Source of the DNA: Prosapia bicincta
Taxonomy: Eukaryota > Arthropoda > Insecta > Hemiptera > Cercopidae
Reading direction: 5' to 3'
NCBI GenBank assembly: GCA_036971475.1
Contig: JBAIZL010000007.1
Coordinates: 32,353,002-32,417,001 of the forward strand
Length of the DNA stretch: 64,000 nucleotides
Of this stretch, positions 1 through 12,102 are shown one piece after another. The notes below the pieces were generated by a model. It was given only the letters and a program-made list of their open reading frames with translations. It was not told where the DNA came from and searched no databases. The first letter of the stretch is position 1; the number at the start of each line of letters is the position of its first letter. A program made the translations under genes and the position numbers.

Positions 1-41
1 CTATGGTCGATTCTGCGTTTATTATGCCTTTTAAATGAGAA

Positions 42-100
42 ATCCATTTTTTGTAGAAATCGCAAAATCCATGAACTATAATTCATGCATTTTTTTTAGA
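42..100 (+). repeat. Internal direct repeat within the monomer, 43-bp offset
   Basis: ATCCATTTTTTGTAGA (42-57) and ATGCATTTTTTTTAGA (85-100) match at 14 of 16 positions. The offset of 43 is close to a quarter of 171. Some copies (for example near 56718 and 58428) have CATTTTTGTAGAGC in the second element, making the two elements still more alike. This may be a trace of a shorter ancestral unit or later conversion between the two T-tract elements. I found no convincing third or fourth element at the same spacing. Confidence 0.6.
70..87. repeat. Dyad 1: CATGAA / TTCATG inverted repeat (present in most monomers)
   Basis: CATGAACTATAATTCATG has 8 of 9 symmetric pairs complementary; only the C/A pair beside the TATA centre mismatches. 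Most of the array carries it. Copies with GAACTATAGTTC are perfect 16-bp palindromes (for example 1778-1793, 4681-4696, 6549-6564). Copies with GAAATATAATTC remove the mismatch differently. Short dyads of this kind can extrude as small hairpins or cruciforms and have been reported as enriched in centromeric satellites that lack a CENP-B box; a role here is inference. Confidence 0.85.
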
Positions 101-127
101 GCAAATATATGAAAATTGCGATAGCTC

Positions 128-145
128 CTATAATACTTATTATAG
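128..145. repeat. Dyad 2: CTATAATA / TATTATAG inverted repeat (present in most monomers)
   Basis: CTATAATA and TATTATAG are exact reverse complements separated by only CT (GT in many copies). Copies with CTATAATAATTATTATAG are perfect 18-bp palindromes (for example 1834-1851, 4737-4754, 6604-6621). In the subfamily with GATAGATCC, the arms extend as GATCCTATAATA and TATTATAGATC with one bulged C. The centre lies about 58 bp from the centre of dyad 1. Several HOR-specific variants break one arm, such as TTATGATAG, TTATGAAAG and TTACTATAG. Confidence 0.85.
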
Positions 146-171
146 ATCAATTCTAAGTGCACAATGCGAAT

Positions 172-690
172 CTATGGTCAATTCTGTGTTTATTATGCCT
201 TTTAAATGAGAAATCCATTTTTTGTAGAAATCACAAAATCCATGAACTATAATTCATGCATTTTTTTTAGAGCAAATATATGACAATTGCGATAGCTCCT
301 ATAATAGTTATTATAGATCAATTCTAAGTGCACAATGCGAATCTATGGTCGATTCTGCGTTTATTAGGCCTTTTAAATGAGAAATCCATTTTTTGTAGAA
401 ATCGCAAAATCCATGAACTATAATTCATGCATTTTTTTAGAGCAAATATATGACAATTGCGATAGCTCCTATAATACTTATTATAGATCAATTCTAAGTG
501 CACAATGCGAATCTATGGTCGATTCTGCGTTTATTATGCCTTTTAAATGAGAAATCCATTTTTTGTAGAAATCACAAAATCCATGAACTATAATTCATGC
601 ATTTTTTTTAGAGCAAATATATGACAATTGCGATAGCTCCTATAATACTTATTATAGATCAATTCTAAGTGCACAATGCGAATCTATGGT
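172..690 (+). repeat. Three-monomer segment copied at 11591-12109
   Basis: The segment carries GGTCAATTCTG at its start, the variant TTATTAGGCC at 361 and a T7 tract. The same order appears at 11591 onwards, with TTATTAGGCC at 11780, an offset of 11,419 bp. One visible difference is CTGTG here against CTGCG there. The flanking monomers on both sides differ, so this is a short block shared over a long distance, not part of a regular HOR. Confidence 0.75.
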
Positions 691-3415
691 CGATTCTGCG
701 TTTATTATGCCTTTTAAATGAGAAATCCATTTTTTGTAGAGATCGCAAAATCCATGAACTATAATTCATGCATTTTTTTTAGAGCAAATATATGAAAATT
801 GCGATAGCTCCTATAATACTTATTATAGATCAATTCTAAGTGCACAATGCGAATCTATGGTCGATACTGCGTTTATTATGCCTTTTAAATGAGGAATCCA
901 TTTTTTGTAGAAATCGCAAAATCCATGAACTATAATTCATGCATTTTTTTAGAGCAAATATATGACAATTGCGATAGCTCCTATAATACTTATTATAGAT
1001 CAATTCTAAGTGCACAATGCGAATCTATGGTCGATTCTGCGTTTATTATGCCTTTTAAATGAGAAATCCATTTTTTGTAGAAATCGCAAAATCCATGAAC
1101 TATAATTCATCCTTTTTTTTAGAGCAAATATATGACAATTGCGATAGCTCCTATAATACTTATTATAGATTAATTCTAAGTGCACAATGCGAATCTATGG
1201 TCGATTCTGCGTTTATTATGCCTTTTAAATGAGAAATCCATTTTTTGTAGAAATCGCAAAATCCATGAACTATAATTCATGCATTTTTTTTAGATCAAAT
1301 ATATGACAATTGTGATAGATCCTATAATACTTATTATAGATCAATTCTAAGTGCACAATGCGAATCTATGGTCGATTCTGCGTTTATTATGCCTTTTAAA
1401 TGAGAAATCCATTTTTTGTAGAAATCACAAAATCCATGAACTATAATTCATGCATTTTTTTTAGAGCAAATATATGACAATTGCGATAGCTCCTATAATA
1501 CTTATTATAGATCAATTCTAAGTGCACAATGCGAATCTATGGTCGATTCTGCGTTTATTATGCCTTTTAAATGAGAAATCCATTTTTTGTAGAAATCGCA
1601 AAATCCATGAACTATAATTCATGCATTTTGTTTAGAGCAAATATATGACAATTGCGATAGCTCCTATAATAGTTATTATAGATCAATTCTAAGTGCACAA
1701 TGCGAATCTATGGTCGATTCTGCGTTTATTATGCCTTTTAAATGAGAAATCCATTTTTTGTAGAAATCGCAAAATCCATGAACTATAGTTCATCCTTTTT
1801 TTTAGAGCAAATATATGACAATTGCGATAGCTCCTATAATAATTATTATAGATCAATTCTAAGTGCACAATGCGAATCTATGGTCGATTCTGCGTTTATT
1901 ATGCCTTTTAAATGAGAAATCCATTTTTTGTAGAAATCGCAAAATCCATGAACTATAGTTTATCCTTTTTTTTAGAGCAAATATATGACAATTGTGATAG
2001 ATCCTATAATACTTATTATAGATCAATTCTAAGTGCACAATGCGAATCTATGGTCGATTCTGCGTTTATTATGCCTTTTAAATGAGAAATCCATTTTTTG
2101 TAGAAATCGCAAAATCCATGAACTATAATTCATCCTTTTTTTTAGAGCAAATATATGACAATTGCGATAGCTCCTATAATACTTATTATAGATCAATTCT
2201 AAGTGCACAATGCGAATCTATGGTCGATTCTGCGTTTATTATGCCTTTTAAATGAGAAATCCATTTTTTGTAGAAATCACATAGTCCATGAACTATAATT
2301 CATGCATTTTTTTTAGAGCAAATATATGACAATTGCGATAGCTCCTATAATACTTATGAAAGATCAATTCTAAGTGCACAATGCGAATCTATGGTCGATT
2401 CTGCGTTTATTATGCCTTTTAAATGAGAAATCCATTTTTTGTAGAAATCGCAAAATCCATGAACTATAATTCATGCATTTTTTTTAGATCAAATATATGA
2501 CAATTGTGATAGATCCTATAATACTTATTATAGATCAATTCTAAGTGCACAATGCGAATCTATGGTCGATTCTGCGTTTATTATGCCTTTTTAATGAGAA
2601 TTCCATTTTTTGTAGAAATCGCAAAATCCATGAACTATAATTCATGCATTTTTTTTAGATCAAATATATGACAATTGTGATAGATCCTATAATAGTTATT
2701 ATAGATCAATTCTAAGTGCACAATGCGAATCTATGGTCGATTCTGCGTTTATTATGCCTTTTAAATGAGAAATCCATATTTTGTAGAAATCGCAAAATCC
2801 ATGAACTATAATTCATGAATTTTTTTTAGAGAAAATATATGACAATTGCGATAGCTCCTATAATACTTATTATAGATCAATTCTAAGTGCACAATGCGAA
2901 TCTATGGTCGATTCTGCGTTTATTATGCCTTTTAAATGAGAAATCCATTTTTTGTAGAATTCACAAAATCCATGAACTATAATTCATGCATTTTTTTTTA
3001 GAGCAAATATATGACAATTGCGATAGCTCCTATAATACTTATTATAGATCAATTCTAAGTGCACAATGCGAATCTATGATCGATTCTGCGTTTATTATGC
3101 CTTTTAAATGAGAAATCCATATTTTGTAGAAATCGCAAAATCCATGAACTATAATTCATGCATTTTTTTTAGAGAAAATATATCACAATTGCGACAGCTC
3201 CTATAATACTTATTATAGATCAATTCTAAGTGCACAATGCGAATCTATGGTCGATTCTGCGTTTATTATGCCTTTTAAATGAGAAATCCATTTTTTGTAG
3301 AAATCACAAAATCCATGAACTATAATTCATGCATTTTTTTTAGAGCAAATATATGACAATTGCGATAGCTCCTATAATACTTATTATAGATCAATTCTAA
3401 GTGCACAATGCGAAT
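513..3415 (+). repeat. 17-monomer HOR, copy 1
   Basis: Markers repeat 2,903 bp later: TCGATACTG at 861 and 3764, CTTATGAAAGATC with its GAAAG at 2358 and 5261. In order the copy holds monomers with CACAAAATCC, GAAAATTGCG, GATACTG plus GAGGAATCC, CATCC tracts, the TTGTGATAGATCC type, CATTTTGTTTAG, both-perfect-dyad units, CACATAGTCC, TTTTTAATGAGAATTCC, and the CCATATTTTG units near the end. Few substitutions separate it from copy 2. Confidence 0.85.
1708..1878 (+). repeat. Monomer type with both dyads as perfect palindromes
   Basis: Dyad 1 is a perfect 16-bp palindrome at 1778-1793 and dyad 2 a perfect 18-bp palindrome at 1834-1851, within one unit. The same type recurs from 4611 (one 17-monomer period, 2,903 bp, later) and again near 6479. 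Elsewhere dyad 1 can be perfect while dyad 2 has a GT centre (for example near 9268, 10461 and 12811). The type also carries CATCC in place of CATGC before the T-tract. Confidence 0.85.
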
Positions 3416-6307
3416 CTATGGTCGATTCTGCGTTTATTATGCCTTTTAAATGAGAAATCCATTTTTTGTAGAAATCACAAAATCCATGAACTATAATTCA
3501 TGCATTTTTTTTAGAGCAAATATATGACAATTGCGATAGCTCCTATAATACTTATTATAGATCAATTCTAAGTGCACAATGCGAATCTATGGTCGATTCT
3601 GCGTTTATTATGCCTTTTAAATGAGAAATCCATTTTTTGTAGAAATCGCAAAATCCATGAACTATAATTCATGCATTTTTTTTAGAGCAAATATATGAAA
3701 ATTGCGATAGCTCCTATAATACTTATTATAGATCAATTCTAAGTGCACAATGCGAATCTATGGTCGATACTGCGTTTATTATGCCTTTTAAATGAGGAAT
3801 CCATTTTTTGTAGAAATCGCAAAATCCATGAACTATAATTCATGCATTTTTTTAGAGCAAATATATGACAATTGCGATAGCTCCTATAATACTTATTATA
3901 GATCAATTCTAAGTGCACAATGCGAATCTATGGTCGATTCTGCGTTTATTATGCCTTTTAAATGAGAAATCCATTTTTTGTAGAAATCGCAAAATCCATG
4001 AACTATAATTCATCCTTTTTTTTAGAGCAAATATATGACAATTGCGATAGCTCCTATAATACTTATTATTGATTAATTCTAAGTGCACAATGCGAATCTA
4101 TGGTCGATTCTGCGTTTATTATGCCTTTTAAATGAGAAATCCATTTTTTGTAGAAATCGCAAAATCCATGAACTATAATTCATGCATTTTTTTTAGATCA
4201 AATATATGACAATTGTGATAGATCCTATAATACTTATTATAGATCAATTCTAAGTGCACAATGCGAATCTATGGTCGATTCTGCGTTTATTATGCCTTTT
4301 AAATGAGAAATCCATTTTTTGTAGAAATCACAAAATCCATGAACTATAATTCATGCATTTTTTTTAGAGCAAATATATGACAATTGCGATAGCTCCTATA
4401 ATACTTATTATAGATCAATTCTAAGTGCACAATGCGAATCTATGGTCGATTCTGCGTTTATTATGCCTTTTAAATGAGAAATCCATTTTTTGTAGAAATC
4501 GCAAAATCCATGAACTATAATTCATGCATTTTGTTTAGAGCAAATATATGACAATTGCGATAGCTCCTATAATAGTTATTATAGATCAATTCTAAGTGCA
4601 CAATGCGAATCTATGGTCGATTCTGCGTTTATTATGCCTTTTAAATGAGAAATCCATTTTTTGTAGAAATCGCAAAATCCATGAACTATAGTTCATCCTT
4701 TTTTTTAGAGCAAATATATGACAATTGCGATAGCTCCTATAATAATTATTATAGATCAATTCTAAGTGCACAATGCGAATCTATGGTCGATTCTGCATTT
4801 ATTATGCCTTTTAAATGAGAAATCCATTTTTTGTAGAAATCGCAAAATCCATGAACTATAGTTTATCCTTTTTTTTAGAGCAAATATATGACAATTGTGA
4901 TAGATCCTATAATACTTATTATAGATCAATTCTAAGTGCACAATGCGAATCTATGGTCGATTCTGCGTTTATTATGCCTTTTAAATGAGAAATCCATTTT
5001 TTGTAGAAATCGCAAAATCCATGAACTATAATTCATCCTTTTTTTTAGAGCAAATATATGACAATTGCGATAGCTCCTATAATACTTATTATAGATCAAT
5101 TCTAAGTGCACAATGCGAATCTATGGTCGATTCTGCGTTTATTATGCCTTTTAAATGAGAAATCCATTTTTTGTAGAAATCACATAGTCCATGAACTATA
5201 ATTCATGCATTTTTTTTAGAGCAAATATATGACAATTGCGATAGCTCCTATAATACTTATGAAAGATCAATTCTAAGTGCACAATGCGAATCTATGGTCG
5301 ATTCTGCGTTTATTATGCCTTTTAAATGAGAAATCCATTTTTTGTAGAAATCGCAAAATCCATGAACTATAATTCATGCATTTTTTTTAGATCAAATATA
5401 TGACAATTGTGATAGATCCTATAATACTTATTATAGATCAATTCTAAGTGCACAATGCGAATCTATGGTCGATTCTGCGTTTATTATGCCTTTTTAATGA
5501 GAATTCCATTTTTTGTAGAAATCGCAAAATCCATGAACTATAATTCATGCATTTTTTTTAGATCAAATATATGACAATTGTGATAGATCCTATAATAGTT
5601 ATTATAGATCAATTCTAAGTGCACAATGCGAATCTATGGTCGATTCTGCGTTTATTATGCCTTTTAAATGAGAAATCCATTTTTTGTAAAAATCGCAAAA
5701 TCCATGAATGAATTTTTTTTAGAGCAAATATATGACAATTGCGATAGATCCTATAATACTTATTATAGATCAATTCTAAGTGCACAATGCGAATCTATGG
5801 TCGATTCTGCGTTTATTATGCCTTTTAAATGAGAAATCCATATTTTGTAGAAATCGCAAAATCCATGAACTATAATTCATGAATTTTTTTTAGAGAAAAT
5901 ATATGACAATTGCGATAGCTCCTATAATACTTATTATAGATCAATTCTAAGTGCACAATGCGAATCTATGATCGATTCTGCGTTTATTATGCCTTTTAAA
6001 TGAGAAATCCATATTTTGTAGAAATCGCAAAATCCATGAACTATAATTCATGCATTTTTTTTAGAGAAAATATATCACAATTGCGACAGCTCCTATAATA
6101 CTTATTATAGATCAATTCTAAGTGCACAATGCGAATCTATGGTCGATTCTGCGTTTATTATGCCTTTTAAATGAGAAATCCATTTTTTGTAGAAATCACA
6201 AAATCCATGAACTATAATTCATGCATTTTTTTTAGAGCAAATATATGACAATTGCGATAGCTCCTATAATACTTATTATAGATCAATTCTAAGTGCACAA
6301 TGCGAAT
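3416..6307 (+). repeat. 17-monomer HOR, copy 2 (2,892 bp)
   Basis: It follows copy 1 in order. It differs near its end: a 161-bp monomer (5634-5794, 10-nt deletion) takes the place of a full unit, and the order of the CCATATTTTG units is changed by one. This makes the period 2,892 instead of 2,903: the CTATGATCG marker lies at 3074 and 5966, and the ATATATCACAATTGCGACAG unit follows in both. Confidence 0.8.
5634..5794 (+). repeat. 161-bp monomer with 10-nt deletion in dyad 1
   Basis: The unit reads CCATGAATGAATTTTTTTTAG where a full monomer has CCATGAACTATAATTCATGAATTT. Exactly 10 nt (loop and most of one dyad arm) are gone. A second copy of the same variant is at 7332-7492, as expected from the local HOR. 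It also carries GTAAAAATCGC instead of GTAGAAATCGC. Confidence 0.9.
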
Positions 6308-7492
6308 CTATGGTCGATTCTGCGTTTATTATGCCTTTTAAATGAGAAATCCATTTTTTGTAGAAATCGCAAAATCCATGAACTATAATTCATGCATTTT
6401 GTTTAGAGCAAATATATGACAATTGCGATAGCTCCTATAATAGTTATTATAGATCAATTCTAAGTGCACAATGCGAATCTATGGTCGATTCTGCGTTTAT
6501 TATGCCTTTTAAATGAGAAATCCATTTTTTGTAGAAATCGCAAAATCCATGAACTATAGTTCATCCTTTTTTTTAGAGCAAATATATGACAATTGCGATA
6601 GCTCCTATAATAATTATTATAGATCAATTCTAAGTGCACAATGCGAATCTATGGTCGATTCTGCGTTTATTATGCCTTTTAAATGAGAAATCCATTTTTT
6701 GTAGAAATCGCAAAATCCATGAACTATAGTTTATCCTTTGTTTTAGAGCAAATATATGACAATTGCGATAGCTCCTATAATACTTATTATAGATCAATTC
6801 TAAGTGCACAATGCGAATCTATGGTCGATTCTGCGTTTATTATGCCTTTTAAATGAGAAATCCATTTTTTGTAGAAATCACATAGTCCATGAACTATAAT
6901 TCATGCATTTTTTTTAGAGCAAATATATGACAATTGCGATAGCTCCTATAATACTTATGAAAGATCAATTCTAAGTGCACAATGCGAATCTATGGTCGAT
7001 TCTGCGTTTATTATGCCTTTTAAATGAGAAATCCATTTTTTGTAGAAATCGCAAAATCCATGAACTATAATTCATGCATTTTTTTTAGATCAAATATATG
7101 ACAATTGTGATAGATCCTATAATACTTATTATAGATCAATTCTAAGTGCACAATGCGAATCTATGGTCGATTCTGCGTTTATTATGCCTTTTTAATGAGA
7201 ATTCCATTTTTTGTAGAAATCGCAAAATCCATGAACTATAATTCATGCATTTTTTTTAGATCAAATATATGACAATTGTGATAGATCCTATAATAGTTAT
7301 TATAGATCAATTCTAAGTGCACAATGCGAATCTATGGTCGATTCTGCGTTTATTATGCCTTTTAAATGAGAAATCCATTTTTTGTAAAAATCGCAAAATC
7401 CATGAATGAATTTTTTTTAGAGCAAATATATGACAATTGCGATAGCTCCTATAATACTTATTATAGATCAATTCTAAGTGCACAATGCGAAT
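6308..7492 (+). repeat. 17-monomer HOR, shortened copy 3
   Basis: The order resumes in the middle of the HOR: the CATTTTGTTTAG unit, the perfect-dyad units, then a jump to CACATAGTCC and GAAAGATC (6959), the TTGTGAT units, and a 161-bp monomer (7332-7492). About seven monomers of the full 17 are missing. The GAAAGATC marker is 1,698 bp from the one in copy 2. Loss by unequal exchange is the simplest reading. Confidence 0.75.
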
Positions 7493-8689
7493 CTATGGTC
7501 GATTCTGCGTTTATTATGCCTTTTAAATGAGAAATCCATTTTTTGTACAAATCACAAAGTCCATGAACTATAATTCATGCATTTTTTTTAGAGCAAATAT
7601 ATGACAATTGCGATAGCTCCTATAATACTTATTATAGATCAATTCTAAGTGCACAATGCGAATCTATGGTCGATTCTGCGTTTATTATGCCTTTTAAATG
7701 AGAAATCCATTTTTGTAGAAATCGCAAAATCCATGAACTATAATTCATGCATTTTTTTTAGAGCAAATATATGACAATTGCGATAGCTCCTATAATACTT
7801 ATGATAGATCAATTCTAAGTGCACAATGCGAATCTATGGTCGATTCTGCGTTTATTATGCCTTTTAAATGAGAAATCCATTTTTTGTAGAAATCGCAAAA
7901 TCCATGAACTATAATTCATGCATTTTTTTTAGATCACATATATGACAATTGTGATAGATCCTATAATACTTATTATAGATCAATTCTAAGTGCACAATGC
8001 GAATCTATGGTCGATTCTGCGTTTATTATGCCTTTTAAATGAGAAATCCATATTTTGTAGAAATCGCAAAATCCATGAACTATAATTCATGAATTTTTTT
8101 TAGAGAAAATATATGACAATTGCGATAGCTCCTATAATACTTATTATAGATCAATTCTAAGTGCACAATGCGAATCTATGGTCGATTCTGCGTTTATTAT
8201 GCCTTTTAAATGAGAAATCCATTTTTTGTAGAATTCACAAAATCCATGAACTATAATTCATGCATTTTTTTTTAGAGCAAATATATGACAATTGCGATAG
8301 CTCCTATAATACTTATTATAGATCAATTCTAAGTGCACAATGCGAATCTATGATCGATTCTGCGTTTATTATGCCTTTTAAATGAGAAATCCATATTTTG
8401 TAGAAATCGCAAAATCCATGAACTATAATTCATGCATTTTTTTTAGAGAAAATATATGACAATTGCGACAGCTCCTATAATACTTATTATAGATCAATTC
8501 TAAGTGCACAATGCGAATCTATGGTCGATTCTGCGTTTATTATGCCTTTTAAATGAGAAATCCATTTTTTGTAGAATTCACAAAATCCATGAACTATAAT
8601 TCATGCATTTTTTTTAGAGCAAATATATGACAATTGCGATAGCTCCTATAATACTTATTATAGATCAATTCTAAGTGCACAATGCGAAT
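7493..8689 (+). repeat. Seven-monomer transition block
   Basis: These monomers link the 17-monomer HOR to the 7-monomer HOR. They include CACAAAGTCC (7553), a T5 first tract (CCATTTTTGTAG near 7710), TTATGATAG, then units shared with 2.7-3.3 kb (CCATATTTTG with CATGAATTTT, GAATTCACAAAATCC, CTATGATCG at 8348, GCGACAGCTCC). No gene or foreign sequence was seen. Confidence 0.8.
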
Positions 8690-9883
8690 CTATGGTCGAT
8701 TCTGCGTTTATTATGCCTTTTAAATGAGAATTCCATTTTTTGTTAAAATCGCAAAATCCATGAACTATAATTCATGCATTTTTTTTAGAGCAAATATATG
8801 ACAATTGCGATAGCTCCTATAATACTTATTATAGATCGATTCTAAGTGCACAATGCGAATCTATGGTCGATTCTGCGTTTATTATGCCTTTTAAATGAGA
8901 AATCCATTTTTTGTAGAAATCGCATAATCCATGAACTATAATTCATGCATTTTTTTTAGAGCAAATATATGACAATTGCGATAGCTCCTATAATACTTAT
9001 TATAGATCAATTCTAAGTGCACAATGCGAATCTATGGTCGATTCTGCGTTTATTATGCCTTTTAAATGAGAAATCCATTTTTTGTAGAAATCGCAAAATC
9101 CATGAACTATAATTCATGCATTTTGTTTAGAGCAAATATATGACAATTGCGATAGCTCCTATAATAGTTATTATAGATCAATTCTAAGTGCACAATGCGA
9201 ATCTATGGTCGATTCTGCGTTTATTATGCCTTTTAAATGAGAAATCCATTTTTTGTAGAAATCGCAAAATCCATGAACTATAGTTCATCCTTTTTTTTAG
9301 AGCAAATATATGACAATTGCGATAGCTCCTATAATAGTTATTATAGATCAATTCTAAGTGCACAATGCGAATCTATGGTCGATTCTGCGTTTATTATGCC
9401 TTTTAAATGAGAAATCCATTTTTTGTAGAAATCGCAAAATCCATGAACTATAGTTTATCCTTTTTTTTAGAGCAAATATATGACAATTGTGATAGATCCT
9501 ATAATACTTATTATAGATCAATTCTAAGTGCACAATGCGAATCTATGGTCGATTCTGCGTTTATTATGCCTTTTAAATGAGAAATCCATTTTTTGTAGAA
9601 ATCGCAAAATCCATGAACTATAATTCATCCTTTTTTTTAGAGCAAATATATGACAATTGCGATAGCTCCTATAATACTTATTATAGATCAATTCTAAGTG
9701 CACAATGCGAATCTATGGTCGATTCTGCGTTTATTATGCCTTTTAAATGAGAAATCCATTTTTTGTAGAAATCACAAAGTCCATGAACTATAATTCATGC
9801 ATTTTTTTTAGAGCAAATATATGACAATTGCGATAGCTCCTATAATACATATGATAGATCAATTCTAAGTGCACAATGCGAAT
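8690..9883 (+). repeat. 7-monomer HOR, copy 1 (1,194 bp)
   Basis: It is set by TGTTAAAATC at 8741 and again at 9935, and ATAGATCGATTC at 8831 and 10025, both 1,194 bp apart. The order is GTTAAAATC / CGCATAATCC / CATTTTGTTTAG / ATAGTTCATCC / ATAGTTTATCC with TTGTGAT / ATTCATCC / CACAAAGTCC with ATGATAG. Copy 1 ends in TACATATGATAG where copy 2 has TACTTATGATAG. Confidence 0.9.
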
Positions 9884-11077
9884 CTATGGTCGATTCTGCG
9901 TTTATTATGCCTTTTAAATGAGAATTCCATTTTTTGTTAAAATCGCAAAATCCATGAACTATAATTCATGCATTTTTTTTAGAGCAAATATATGACAATT
10001 GCGATAGCTCCTATAATACTTATTATAGATCGATTCTAAGTGCACAATGCGAATCTATGGTCGATTCTGCGTTTATTATGCCTTTTAAATGAGAAATCCA
10101 TTTTTTGTAGAAATCGCATAATCCATGAACTATAATTCATGCATTTTTTTTAGAGCAAATATATGACAATTGCGATAGCTCCTATAATACTTATTATAGA
10201 TCAATTCTAAGTGCACAATGCGAATCTATGGTCGATTCTGCGTTTATTATGCCTTTTAAATGAGAAATCCATTTTTTGTAGAAATCGCAAAATCCATGAA
10301 CTATAATTCATGCATTTTGTTTAGAGCAAATATATGACAATTGCGATAGCTCCTATAATAGTTATTATAGATCAATTCTAAGTGCACAATGCGAATCTAT
10401 GGTCGATTCTGCGTTTATTATGCCTTTTAAATGAGAAATCCATTTTTTGTAGAAATCGCAAAATCCATGAACTATAGTTCATCCTTTTTTTTAGAGCAAA
10501 TATATGACAATTGCGATAGCTCCTATAATAGTTATTATAGATCAATTCTAAGTGCACAATGCGAATCTATGGTCGATTCTGCGTTTATTATGCCTTTTAA
10601 ATGAGAAATCCATTTTTTGTAGAAATCGCAAAATCCATGAACTATAGTTTATCCTTTTTTTTAGAGCAAATATATGACAATTGTGATAGATCCTATAATA
10701 CTTATTATAGATCAATTCTAAGTGCACAATGCGAATCTATGGTCGATTCTGCGTTTATTATGCCTTTTAAATGAGAAATCCATTTTTTGTAGAAATCGCA
10801 AAATCCATGAACTATAATTCATCCTTTTTTTTAGAGCAAATATATGACAATTGCGATAGCTCCTATAATACTTATTATAGATCAATTCTAAGTGCACAAT
10901 GCGAATCTATGGTCGATTCTGCGTTTATTATGCCTTTTAAATGAGAAATCCATTTTTTGTAGAAATCACAAAGTCCATGAACTATAATTCATGCATTTTT
11001 TTTAGAGCAAATATATGACAATTGCGATAGCTCCTATAATACTTATGATAGATCAATTCTAAGTGCACAATGCGAAT
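9884..11077 (+). repeat. 7-monomer HOR, copy 2 (1,194 bp)
   Basis: The monomer order and almost every base match the preceding copy at a 1,194-bp offset. The next monomer (from 11078) lacks GTTAAAATC, so the run stops at two copies. The near identity points to a recent duplication. Confidence 0.9.
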
Positions 11078-12102
11078 CTATGGTCGATTCTGCGTTTATT
11101 ATGCCTTTTAAATGAGAAATCCATTTTTTGTAGAAATCGCAAAATCCATGAACTATAATTCATGCATTTTTTTTAGATCAAATATATGACAATTGTGATA
11201 GATCCTATAATACTTATTATAGATCAATTCTAAGTGCACAATGCGAATCTATGGTCGATTCTGCGTTTATTATGCCTTTTTAATGAGAATTCCATTTTTT
11301 GTAGAAATCGCAAAATCCATGAACTATAATTCGCGCATTTTTTTTAGATCAAATATATGACAATTGTGATAGATCCTATAATAGTTATTATAGATCAATT
11401 CTAAGTGCACAATGCGAATCTATGGTCGATTCTGCGTTTATTATGCCTTTTAAATGAGAAATCCATTTTTTGTAGAAATCGCATAATCCATGAACTATAA
11501 TTCATGCATTTTTTTTAGATCAAATATATGACAATTGTGATAGATCCTATAATACTTATTATAGATCAATTCTAAGTGCACAATGCGAATCTATGGTCAA
11601 TTCTGCGTTTATTATGCCTTTTAAATGAGAAATCCATTTTTTGTAGAAATCACAAAATCCATGAACTATAATTCATGCATTTTTTTTAGAGCAAATATAT
11701 GACAATTGCGATAGCTCCTATAATAGTTATTATAGATCAATTCTAAGTGCACAATGCGAATCTATGGTCGATTCTGCGTTTATTAGGCCTTTTAAATGAG
11801 AAATCCATTTTTTGTAGAAATCGCAAAATCCATGAACTATAATTCATGCATTTTTTTAGAGCAAATATATGACAATTGCGATAGCTCCTATAATACTTAT
11901 TATAGATCAATTCTAAGTGCACAATGCGAATCTATGGTCGATTCTGCGTTTATTATGCCTTTTAAATGAGAAATCCATTTTTTGTAGAAATCACAAAATC
12001 CATGAACTATAATTCATGCATTTTTTTTAGAGCAAATATATGACAATTGCGATAGCTCCTATAATACTTATTATAGATCAATTCTAAGTGCACAATGCGA
12101 AT
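11078..12102 (+). repeat. Six mixed monomers, including copy of 172-690
   Basis: This stretch starts with TTGTGATAGATCC-type units. One has a unique ATTCGCGCATTT (near 11331), which creates a CGCG and breaks dyad 1. From 11591 it copies the segment at 172-690, including GGTCAATTC and TTATTAGGCC (11780). No gene was seen. Confidence 0.8.

Larger units (their letters stand above)
1..171 (+). repeat. Reference monomer of the satellite
   Basis: This copy is close to the consensus and defines the numbering used here. In order it holds: a CpG-containing start (CTATGGTCGATTCTGCG, 1-17); a first T-tract (T6, 47-52); a CpG at 61-62; dyad 1 (70-87); a second T-tract (T8, 90-97); CAATTGCGAT in most copies (this copy reads AAATTGCG); dyad 2 (128-145); and GTGCACAATGCGAAT at the end. 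Five CpG sites are present. Its one clear private difference is GAAAATTGCG where most copies have GACAATTGCG. All reading frames are closed by stops within one unit. Confidence 0.95.

Noticed and set aside
70..97. Intrinsic terminator (hairpin followed by T8)
   Set aside because: Dyad 1 followed by a T-tract looks like one, but the stem is AT-rich and weak, it recurs in nearly every unit, and the setting is eukaryotic satellite DNA.
128..145. TATA-box promoter in each monomer
   Set aside because: TATAATA words are expected at this AT content and form part of the dyad. Satellite transcription is possible, but nothing in the sequence identifies a start site.
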